DNA of 5,633 bases from contig JAEYYY010000087.1 of NCBI GenBank assembly GCA_023430775.1, positions 1 to 5,633 on the forward strand, written 5' to 3'. This stretch comes from Pseudomonadota bacterium (lineage in GTDB: Bacteria; Myxococcota_A; Polyangia; Haliangiales; Haliangiaceae). The notes beneath the pieces are model-generated. The model had not been told where the DNA came from and made no database searches. It saw nothing but the letters and a program-made list of their open reading frames with translations. Below, one piece after another: positions 1 to 5,633 of the stretch. Position 1 is the first letter of the stretch, and every line of letters starts with the position of its first letter. Position numbers and translations under genes: made by a program.

Positions 1-316
1 TGCCGGCGACGTAGCTGCGCGGCCGCGCACCGACGACGCGACCGACCTCGCGACCATCGCGCAGGATGACGAGCGTCGGCATCGCTCGTACGCCGTACTG
101 CGCGGCGATCGCCGGCTCGGCATCGCAATCGATCGAGAACATGCGGACATGCGATCGGTATTCGTCGGCGAGCGCCTCGAGCAGAGGCAGCATGGCGCGG
201 CACGGTGCACAGCGCTCGGCACCAAAATCGAGGAGGGCGAGGCCGGCCGGAAGTGCATCGGGATCGAGGGGTGGGAGCTGGGTCATATCGGGAAAGGTCG
301 CGAGGCGGGCCGTCAT
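1..316 (-). CDS. Thioredoxin-fold protein, partial (3' end outside window)
   Basis: The 105 visible residues form most of a thioredoxin domain, which acts in thiol-disulfide exchange. The redox site reads DFGAERCAPCR, with the CxxC pair at Cys36 and Cys39 (about position 205). The buried Asp (Asp30), the following helix (MLPLLEALADEY), the GVRAMPT segment with its cis-proline (Pro80) and a DGREVGRVVGA strand pair all fall where E. coli thioredoxin has them. Both tryptophans that normally flank the site are replaced (Gly32, Arg35), and the CGPC dipeptide is changed to CAPC. No signal peptide or membrane segment is visible, so a cytoplasmic location is inferred. The start is uncertain: ATG at 316 or the in-frame ATG at 286 (10 codons shorter) both keep the whole fold, and neither has a good Shine-Dalgarno. 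About 105 residues already nearly fill a thioredoxin, so the missing part could be a few residues or an extra domain. It is divergent from the lipoprotein gene. Confidence 0.85.
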   Translation of the reverse strand, partial: MTARLATFPDMTQLPPLDPDALPAGLALLDFGAERCAPCRAMLPLLEALADEYRSHVRMFSIDCDAEPAIAAQYGVRAMPTLVILRDGREVGRVVGARPRSYVAG

Positions 317-348
317 TACAAGGCATGTCGACTGCACGTCTGCGCGGC
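287..348. promoter_or_regulatory. Short divergent 5' region between thioredoxin and lipoprotein genes
   Basis: Two oppositely oriented genes begin here, so this stretch should hold both promoters unless these lie inside the coding ends. If the inner starts are used (286 minus, 349 plus) the gap is 62 bp; with the outer ATGs (316 minus, 325 plus) it is only 8 bp. The AT-richer patch TCATTACAAG at 313-322 could supply a minus-strand -10 (TGTAAT, 320-315), preceded 16 bp upstream by a weak -35 (CAGACG). If so, transcription would begin past ATG 316 and favour ATG 286. I see no convincing plus-strand -35/-10 pair and no clear operator. The function is inferred from gene orientation only. Confidence 0.3.
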
Positions 349-948
349 ATGCGAACCCTCCTAGCTTTCCCTCTCGTGCTCGCGGCGGCGGTAGTCCCCG
401 CATGTACCGACGACGATCAGGACGATGCCGACATCGCCAGTGACGATGGCAATGATCTCGGCGAGAGCCATGCGATCAACGCCGAGGCCGACCTGCTGAT
501 CGACGATGCCCCGACCGCCGCCGGCAAGGCCGGAGCGATCATGATGGCGATCGACGACGGCGAGAGCGCGCTCGCGGACTTCATCCTCGACCTGTCGAGC
601 GATCCGGTGATCCTCGACTTCGCGGACGAGATGATCTTCGTCCACACGCAGCACATGGCCGACACCGCGGAGCTGTTGCTGTCGCTCGATCTGGTGCCGA
701 TCGAGAACGACACCTCGATCGCGCTCGCGCAGGAGGTCGACGCCAACCTGCGCTTGCTCGACACCGCCGCGGATGTCGACTTCGAGTACATGCGCCAGCA
801 GGTGGTGATGCACAGCGAGGCGCTGGTCATCGTCGACGTCCTCGTGGACATCACACCGATCGACGAGCTCGCGGCGTGGTTCAACGAGACGCTCCCGGTG
901 ATCCAGGCACACCACGTCGAGGCGATGAGCATCTTGCGCGGCTTGTAA
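349..948 (+). CDS. Acidic predicted lipoprotein with DUF4142-like helical domain
   Basis: This 199-residue protein starts MRTLLAFPLVLAAAVVPAC, a short signal peptide ending in a lipobox-like VPAC with the lipidated Cys at residue 19; proline at -2 is not ideal. An Asp-rich linker (residues 20-39, half Asp/Glu) follows, then a helical domain (about 61-197). Its end resembles DUF4142: an F-E-Y-M segment (145-148), His155, then a stretch like FNETLPVIQAHH with Leu182-Pro183 and His188/His189. DUF4142 proteins are, to my knowledge, helical-bundle envelope proteins of unknown role, possibly related to the ferritin-like or DUF305 folds. The mature part has 41 Asp/Glu and 4 Lys/Arg, so it should be strongly negative outside the membrane. 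Start choice: ATG 325 would add eight residues (MSTARLRG), still a valid signal peptide, but sits 8 bp from the divergent ATG 316; neither start has a good ribosome binding site. The synthetase gene follows 71 bp downstream. The lipoprotein call is firmer than the family call. Confidence 0.65.
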   Translation: MRTLLAFPLVLAAAVVPACTDDDQDDADIASDDGNDLGESHAINAEADLLIDDAPTAAGKAGAIMMAIDDGESALADFILDLSSDPVILDFADEMIFVHTQHMADTAELLLSLDLVPIENDTSIALAQEVDANLRLLDTAADVDFEYMRQQVVMHSEALVIVDVLVDITPIDELAAWFNETLPVIQAHHVEAMSILRGL

Positions 949-1007
949 CCGGGAGTGGCCGCGGAGCGGTTTACCCGCCCCACCGAGCGTGGCAGCGTCG
1001 TGGCTTC

Positions 1008-1014
1008 AAGGAGG
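1008..1014 (+). promoter_or_regulatory. Strong Shine-Dalgarno of the acyl-CoA synthetase gene
   Basis: AAGGAGG ends 5 nt before the ATG at 1020. It fixes that ATG as the start, rather than the in-frame ATG at 876 inside the lipoprotein gene, which would add 48 residues unlike any AMP-ligase N-terminus. It is the only strong ribosome binding site I can see in the window. The rest of the 949-1019 gap holds only a weak imperfect hairpin (GTGG 955-958 with CCAC 980-983, inner GCGG/CCGC) without a T run, so there is no clear terminator after the lipoprotein gene. Confidence 0.85.
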
Positions 1015-1019
1015 CGACG

Positions 1020-2795
1020 ATGGACATCGAGCTGCGACCCGGAGCACCCGCTGCGTTTTCACGACCGACCGTGTGCGCCGCATTTCAAGCGACCCTCGCC
1101 GCGGCGAGCGACGACGCGGTCGCGCTGAGGACGAAGGGAGACGCTGTTCGCATCACCTGGCGCGAGCTCGGCGATCGCGTCAAACGCTACGCCGGTGGGT
1201 TCGCGGCACTCGGCGTCGCGCCGGGCGACACGGTCGCGATGCTGATGCTCAACCGCCCCGAGTTCAACATCATCGACACCGCCGCGATCCACGTCGGCGC
1301 GGTGCCGTTCTCGATCTACGTGACCTCGACGGTCGAGCAGATCCGCTACTTCCTCGATGATTCGGGCGCGAAGATCGCGATCACCGAGCGTGCGTTCGCC
1401 GGCAAGCTGCGCGAGGCGGCCGCCGGATCGAAGGTCGAGAAGATCATCGTCGTCGACGAGTCGCTCGCCGACCTCGAGACCGCACCCTCGGGCTTCGACT
1501 TCGAAGCCACCTGGCGCGCCGTGCGTCCGGACTCGCTGCTGACGATCATCTACACGTCGGGCACCACCGGCATGCCGAAGGGAGTCGAGCTGACGCACGC
1601 GAATATCGTGGTCCAGCTCCGCATGTTCCAGGCGGCGCGCGACATCGAGCCGGGCGCGCGGATCATCTCGTACCTGCCGCACGCGCACGTCGCCGACCGG
1701 ATGTCGACGCACTACATGAACATGTTCGTCGGTGGCACGGTCACCACGTGCCCGGATCCGAAGCAGCTGTTCGAGCACGTCCCCGACGTTCGCCCCACCG
1801 AGTTCACCGGCGTGCCGCGCGTGTGGGAGAAGCTCAAGGCCGGCCTCGAGGCAAAGTTCGCTGCCGAGCCGCCGGAGAAGCGTGCCGCCATCAAGGGCGC
1901 GATCGATGCGTCGCTGATGAAGGTCCGCGCCGAGCAAGCGGGGCAACCGGTGCCCGAGCCGCTCGCCCAGGGTGTGGCGCGCGCAGAGCAGATGGTGTTC
2001 GCGCCGCTGCGGGCCGCGCTCGGGCTCGACAAGACGCGATCGTTCTTCGTCGGTGCCGCGCCGACGCCGCGCGAGGTGCTCGAGTTCTTCCACGCGCTGC
2101 ACATCCCGATCGCCGAGGTCTGGGGCATGAGCGAGCTGTCGTGCGTCGCCACCGCGATGCCGCGCGGCGTGTTCAAGATCGGCAGCGTCGGCAAGGCGCT
2201 GCCCGGGGTCGAGATCAAGATCGCCGGCGATGGCGAGGTGCTCGTGCGCGGGCCGTTGATCATGCGCGGCTATCGCAACAAGCCGGACCAGACCCGCGAG
2301 ACGGTCGTCGATGGCTGGCTACACACCGGCGATGTCGGCGAGCTCGATGCCGAGGGCTACCTCAAGCTCGTCGATCGCAAGAAGGAGCTGATCATCAACG
2401 CCGCCGGCAAGAACATGTCGCCGGCGAACATCGAGGCGCGCATCAAGACGTCGAGCCCGCTGATCGGCCAGGCCTGCGTGATCGGCGACGGCCGCGCCTA
2501 CAACGTCGCGCTGCTCGTCCTCGATCCCGACGGTGCGATGGCGTTCTGCAAGGCGCGAAACATCGACTTGCCGCTCGCCAAGCTCGTCGATCACCCGGAC
2601 ATCAAGACCGAGATCGAGCGCGCGATCGGCGCCGCCAACGAGCACCTGTCGCGCGTCGAGCAGGTCAAGCGCATCGCGCTGCTCCCCGACGAGTGGCTGC
2701 CGGGCGGCGACGAGCTGACCCCGACGATGAAGCTCAAGCGCAAGCCGATCGCGGCGAAGTACGCGGCGCGGATCGAGGCGCTGTACTCGGCCTAG
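1020..2795 (+). CDS. Long-chain acyl-CoA synthetase (AMP-forming, FAA1/COG1022 type)
   Basis: This complete 591-residue enzyme of the adenylate-forming superfamily should activate a fatty acid with ATP to an acyl-adenylate and then to acyl-CoA, feeding beta-oxidation or lipid synthesis. The motifs appear in order: the phosphate-binding loop YTSGTTGMPKG (178-188); YLPHAHVADR (218-227) and GVPRVWEKL (264-272), both typical of long-chain and bubblegum-type synthetases; the adenine/ATP motif WGMSE (368-372), with Ser where many relatives have Thr; DGWLHTGDVGELDAEGYL (431-448) with Asp438; the hinge VDRKKE (451-456); a GKNMSP segment (463-468); and the C-terminal LTPTMKLKR with the expected catalytic Lys571. 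An insert at about 275-335 is also usual for this branch. Length is normal and no key residue is missing. There is no signal peptide, so it is probably cytoplasmic or membrane-associated. The start is set by AAGGAGG 5 nt upstream. It may be co-transcribed with the lipoprotein gene. Chain-length preference cannot be read from the sequence, so no gene symbol is given. Confidence 0.95.
   Translation: MDIELRPGAPAAFSRPTVCAAFQATLAAASDDAVALRTKGDAVRITWRELGDRVKRYAGGFAALGVAPGDTVAMLMLNRPEFNIIDTAAIHVGAVPFSIYVTSTVEQIRYFLDDSGAKIAITERAFAGKLREAAAGSKVEKIIVVDESLADLETAPSGFDFEATWRAVRPDSLLTIIYTSGTTGMPKGVELTHANIVVQLRMFQAARDIEPGARIISYLPHAHVADRMSTHYMNMFVGGTVTTCPDPKQLFEHVPDVRPTEFTGVPRVWEKLKAGLEAKFAAEPPEKRAAIKGAIDASLMKVRAEQAGQPVPEPLAQGVARAEQMVFAPLRAALGLDKTRSFFVGAAPTPREVLEFFHALHIPIAEVWGMSELSCVATAMPRGVFKIGSVGKALPGVEIKIAGDGEVLVRGPLIMRGYRNKPDQTRETVVDGWLHTGDVGELDAEGYLKLVDRKKELIINAAGKNMSPANIEARIKTSSPLIGQACVIGDGRAYNVALLVLDPDGAMAFCKARNIDLPLAKLVDHPDIKTEIERAIGAANEHLSRVEQVKRIALLPDEWLPGGDELTPTMKLKRKPIAAKYAARIEALYSA
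2792..2795. other. Convergent stop-codon overlap (shared CTAG)
   Basis: The plus-strand synthetase ends with TAG at 2793-2795, and the minus-strand ATPase gene ends with TAG read from 2794 to 2792. Both stops are made from one palindromic CTAG. No room remains for an intergenic terminator, so each transcript must end inside, or read into, the opposite gene. I see no hairpin with a T run in the flanking bases. Confidence 0.95.
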
Positions 2796-5633
2796 AGCCA
2801 GGCGCGCGCGAGCTCGAGCGTGCGCGCGTTGGTCGGGATCGCGAGGTAGCTGCGCTGGCCATCGGGATCGAGGATCTTCGCCGCCACCGCGCGCAGCTCG
2901 GTCTCGGCCTCGCGGATCGCGCGCTTCGCTTCCTCGACGGCACCGCTGGCGTGCAGCGCCTCGGCATACGCGAGGCGAGCATCGTTATCGCCTTCCTCGG
3001 GCCGGCCGTGCACCGAGATGATCTCCATCGCGGCGCGCGCCTCGACGATCGCGCGCGGCAGATCACCTGACAGGCGCAGCGCGATCGACTTCGCGGCGTG
3101 CGCCTGACAGCGCAGGCCCGGCGCATCGGCCGTCATCTCGATCGCCTCGCCCGCGTAGCGGATCGCGAGCGGATAGTTGCCGGCCATCGTCTCGATGGTG
3201 GCGAGGTAGCAGCGCGCCGCGGCATCGAGCTTGCGATTGCCCTGGCCGACGAACAGCGCGAGCGCCTGCTTCTCGACCTCGCGCCCTTCGTCGAGGCGAC
3301 CCTGATAGGCGATCGCGAGGCCGAGGTTGTGCTGCGCCTGCGCCGTGATCTGGTGCAGGCCGTAGCGGGTGGCGGCCGCGATGGTCTCGCGCAGCGACCG
3401 CTCGGCCCGCGGGTAGACACCGAGCATCAGCTCGTCGTAGCCGAGGTTGCCGCGCTGCTGGCAGGCGTGGCGCAGATCGCCGACCTCGGTGAAGCAATCG
3501 ACCATCTTCTGGTCGTAGACCACGCATTGTGCGAGATCGCCGTCGCGCATCGATCGCCACGACCGCGCCGAGTGGATCCAGGCCACCGCCGCCGGGTCCG
3601 AGCTCGCGGCCTCGAGCTCGATCGCGTCGAGCCGCGCGTAGAGCTCGCCGATCAGGGTCGGATCGGCACACCACAGCGCGGCCGTCGCCGCCATCGCCAC
3701 CGCGTAGGCGTAGGCGCGGAACGTCGCCGGCGTCACCTCGACGGTGACCAGCTCGCGGCACAGCTCGATGATGGTGTCGTACTCGAGTCGCCGCGAGCAG
3801 GCATCTGCGACCGTGGCCACCGCCGTCAGCCAGCGCTCGCTCGCGATCGGCAACCGGTCGCGCGCATCCTGGCCGCGGCTGATCGCCAGCTCGAAGTCAC
3901 CGCGCCACAGGTGCGCCGCCGATTGCAGCTGGCGCAGCTCGCCGATCAACTCGCGATCGTCTGCCGTGGTCTCGACGCTCGCGGCGATGCACGAGATCGC
4001 GCGCTCGGCACGGTCGATCGCGAGCACCAGGTCGTCGCCCTCGAGCGCTTGCTGCGCGGCCTGCTGGAACCAGCTCGTCGAGCGCCGCGGATCTCCGCCG
4101 CGCTCGAAGTGCTCGGCGAGCACCACCGCGTCGGCTTCGTTGGCTCTCCCGGGTGCGGTGTCGTCGGGACGGATCTTGCTCTCGAGCCACTTGCCGGCGT
4201 GGCGATGGCCGCGAGTGCGATCGGTCTCCGTCAGCATCGCGTACGCCGCCTCGCGCATCAGCCCGTGGCGGAACGCGAGCTCGACCTCGCCGGGGAACCG
4301 GCTCTGCCGCCGCTCGACGATCAGCTCGCGGCGCACCAGCTCCTCGAGCCAGTCGGACACCTGCGTGGTGCCGCCCTCGAGCAGCTGCGCCACCGGCGTC
4401 TTCCAGAACACCTGGCCGAAGATGCTCGCCGCGCGCAGCACGTGGCGGGCCTCGGGCTCGAGGCTCTCGATCCGTGCCTGCGCCATCGCGAGCACGCTGC
4501 CCGGTAGCTTCTCGCCCTTGCCTTCCGAGAACGCGCGGATCAGCTCCTCGAGATAGAACGGGTTACCGGCGGCGCCCTCGACGAGTCGCGCGATCAACGG
4601 ATCCGTCGCCGGCTTGCCGAGCGCCTGGGACGCGAGCTTCTCGCCGGCGCGCTTGGTCAGCTCGCCGAGCGCGATCCTCACCACCCGGCGCTCCGCCCAC
4701 AGCCGAGGGAACAGCGTGTCGACGTCGGGTCGCGCCAGCGCGAGCACGAGGAGCGGGCGATCGTGGAGCTGCCGCACGATCGAATCGACGAAGCGCACGG
4801 TCGGCAGGTCGCCCCACTGCAGATCCTCGAGCACCAGGACGAGCGGCCGCGCCGAGCACTCGGCGGCGACGAAGTCTTCACACGCGCGCAGCATCTGATC
4901 GCCCATCAGCTGCGGGTCTTGCCGGGCAGCGCGCAGCTGCATGCTCTCCTCGGCGGGCAGCGGCGCACCGACGAGCTCGCCGAGGAACTCGACGACGCGG
5001 GGTGCATCGGCGGGGCCGACGTGCCGGAGCACGCGAGCGTGCAGCTTCTTGTGCCGCACCGCGAGCGCCTCGCCATCGACGATGCCGGCGGCGCGGCGCA
5101 ACGCCTGCGCGAGCATCATGAACGGCGCGCCGACACTCATCGGATCACCGCAGCCGATCCAGACCTCGACGTCCTGGCTCGCGAGCTGCGCCATCACCTC
5201 GTGGCGCAGCCGCGACTTGCCGATGCCCGGCGCACCGGTCACCACCACGATGTTCGCCATCGGCTCGCTGATGCACTCGGCGAACAGTCCCTGTAGCGTG
5301 GCCAGCTCGCGCTCGCGCCCGACACACGGCGTCGGCTTGCCGAGCAGCGTGCGTACCGGATCGGCGATGTCGCGCTCGCCGACCAGCACCAGACCCTCGT
5401 CGTCGCCCTCGATCCCGAAGCGAACGTCGAGCAGGCCGGCGGCAACCTCGTCGACGCGGATCGGCCGGATCGCGGGCTCGCGCGCTGCCACCGGAGCCGC
5501 GACCAGCACGGCCGCGCGATCGATCAGATCACCGAGCCGCAACCGATCACCGCCGCGGCGGCCGATCGCGAGCGCCATCGACGCATCCGGGAGGATCCGC
5601 CGCACCGCGAGTGCACAGCGCGCCGCCCTCGCC
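2792..5633 (-). CDS. Large signalling ATPase (PknK/kinase-cyclase-fusion type), C-terminal part
   Basis: The frame stays open to the right edge, so this is the last 946 residues of a longer protein; the GTG at 5605 is not its real start. Numbering from 5632: residues 1 to about 87 resemble the end of a class III cyclase-like domain (SMALAIGR, LIDRAAVL, then IRVDEVAAGLLDVRF). The linker RTLLGKPTPCVGRERE (94-109) leads into an AAA/STAND-type ATPase with Walker A GAPGIGKS (133-140), Walker B LVLVLEDLQWGD (264-275), GNPFYLEEL (356-364) and RHGLMREAAYAML (455-467). From about 505 to the end the protein is helical and TPR-like, clearest at 725-800. Recalled relatives in Sorangium-type myxobacteria carry an N-terminal Ser/Thr kinase and are annotated PknK or TOMM-associated kinase/cyclase fusion. 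The kinase here is inferred, not seen. The likely role is signal integration: ATP-dependent switching, with the TPR tail binding partners. The C-terminus NARTLELARAWL matches the family's usual end, so it looks complete. No frameshift or premature stop is seen. Confidence 0.88.
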   Translation of the reverse strand, partial: ARAARCALAVRRILPDASMALAIGRRGGDRLRLGDLIDRAAVLVAAPVAAREPAIRPIRVDEVAAGLLDVRFGIEGDDEGLVLVGERDIADPVRTLLGKPTPCVGRERELATLQGLFAECISEPMANIVVVTGAPGIGKSRLRHEVMAQLASQDVEVWIGCGDPMSVGAPFMMLAQALRRAAGIVDGEALAVRHKKLHARVLRHVGPADAPRVVEFLGELVGAPLPAEESMQLRAARQDPQLMGDQMLRACEDFVAAECSARPLVLVLEDLQWGDLPTVRFVDSIVRQLHDRPLLVLALARPDVDTLFPRLWAERRVVRIALGELTKRAGEKLASQALGKPATDPLIARLVEGAAGNPFYLEELIRAFSEGKGEKLPGSVLAMAQARIESLEPEARHVLRAASIFGQVFWKTPVAQLLEGGTTQVSDWLEELVRRELIVERRQSRFPGEVELAFRHGLMREAAYAMLTETDRTRGHRHAGKWLESKIRPDDTAPGRANEADAVVLAEHFERGGDPRRSTSWFQQAAQQALEGDDLVLAIDRAERAISCIAASVETTADDRELIGELRQLQSAAHLWRGDFELAISRGQDARDRLPIASERWLTAVATVADACSRRLEYDTIIELCRELVTVEVTPATFRAYAYAVAMAATAALWCADPTLIGELYARLDAIELEAASSDPAAVAWIHSARSWRSMRDGDLAQCVVYDQKMVDCFTEVGDLRHACQQRGNLGYDELMLGVYPRAERSLRETIAAATRYGLHQITAQAQHNLGLAIAYQGRLDEGREVEKQALALFVGQGNRKLDAAARCYLATIETMAGNYPLAIRYAGEAIEMTADAPGLRCQAHAAKSIALRLSGDLPRAIVEARAAMEIISVHGRPEEGDNDARLAYAEALHASGAVEEAKRAIREAETELRAVAAKILDPDGQRSYLAIPTNARTLELARAWL

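Noticed and set aside
322..352. GGCATG direct repeat (322-327, 347-352) and GCATG/CATGC inverted repeat as an operator
   Set aside because: The arms are 5-6 bp and coincide with the two candidate start codons; too short to support a binding site.
361..983. Minus-strand open frames (361-915 and 417-983) opposite the lipoprotein gene
   Set aside because: The plus strand encodes a signal peptide and a DUF4142-like domain; the antisense products show no domain or ribosome binding site.
951..983. Possible rho-independent terminator after the lipoprotein gene
   Set aside because: The stem is only 4 bp plus an inner 4 bp, is imperfect, and no T run follows.
876..1019. 48-codon N-terminal extension of the synthetase from ATG 876
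   Set aside because: It overlaps the lipoprotein gene and gives unlikely Arg/Pro-rich residues, while AAGGAGG sits 5 nt before ATG 1020.
1059..2102. 347-codon open frame on the minus strand, antisense to the acyl-CoA synthetase
   Set aside because: It is a shadow of a gene carrying every AMP-ligase motif; the protein is Arg-rich and low in complexity, with no domain.
256..2873. 14-bp repeat CATCGGGATCGAGG at 256-269 and 2860-2873
   Set aside because: Both copies encode Leu-Asp-Pro-Asp with common codons on the minus strand; one such 14-mer match is close to chance for this length and GC content.
1748..3070. 440-codon plus-strand frame running across the ends of both convergent genes
   Set aside because: It crosses the synthetase stop and the ATPase C-terminus out of frame and is dominated by Arg, Ala and Gly, with no start signal.
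3098..4507. 469-codon open frame on the plus strand, antisense to the ATPase gene
   Set aside because: It lies wholly inside a gene with clear Walker motifs, has an Arg/Leu/Ala-rich composition with no recognisable domain, and long antisense frames are expected at this GC content.

Overview
The window is GC-rich bacterial DNA packed with long protein genes. I count four genes: two complete, and two cut by the window edges. No rRNA, tRNA, CRISPR array, insertion sequence or phage gene was seen. The right-hand gene belongs to a class of very large signalling ATPases (Ser/Thr kinase / cyclase-like / AAA ATPase / TPR, often annotated PknK-like) that I associate with Myxococcota. Together with the base composition and the acidic lipoprotein, this suggests a myxobacterium-like organism (Sorangium, Haliangium or Kofleriaceae type). 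That assignment is inference.

Layout from left to right. (1) Positions 1-316, minus strand: a thioredoxin-fold protein with a CAPC redox site, whose 3' end lies outside the window. (2) Positions 349-948, plus strand: a small, extremely acidic predicted lipoprotein with a DUF4142-like helical domain, divergent from the thioredoxin gene, with a very short shared 5' region. (3) Positions 1020-2795, plus strand: a complete long-chain acyl-CoA synthetase (AMP-forming, FAA1/COG1022 type) with a strong Shine-Dalgarno, 71 bp after the lipoprotein gene and possibly co-transcribed with it. (4) Positions 2792-5633, minus strand: the C-terminal 946 residues of a large signalling ATPase with the remnant of a cyclase-like domain, Walker A and B motifs and a TPR-like tail. 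Its N-terminus, where family members carry a protein kinase, lies beyond the right edge. It converges on the synthetase gene, and the two stop codons share one CTAG tetramer.

I see no clear functional link between the four genes: redox, envelope, lipid activation and signalling functions sit side by side. There is no convincing new multi-gene system here. The most checkable oddities are a thioredoxin lacking both usual active-site tryptophans, the lipoprotein's charge imbalance (41 acidic to 4 Lys/Arg in the mature part), the palindromic shared stop, and a marked excess of the hexamer CGATCG in all genes and reading frames.
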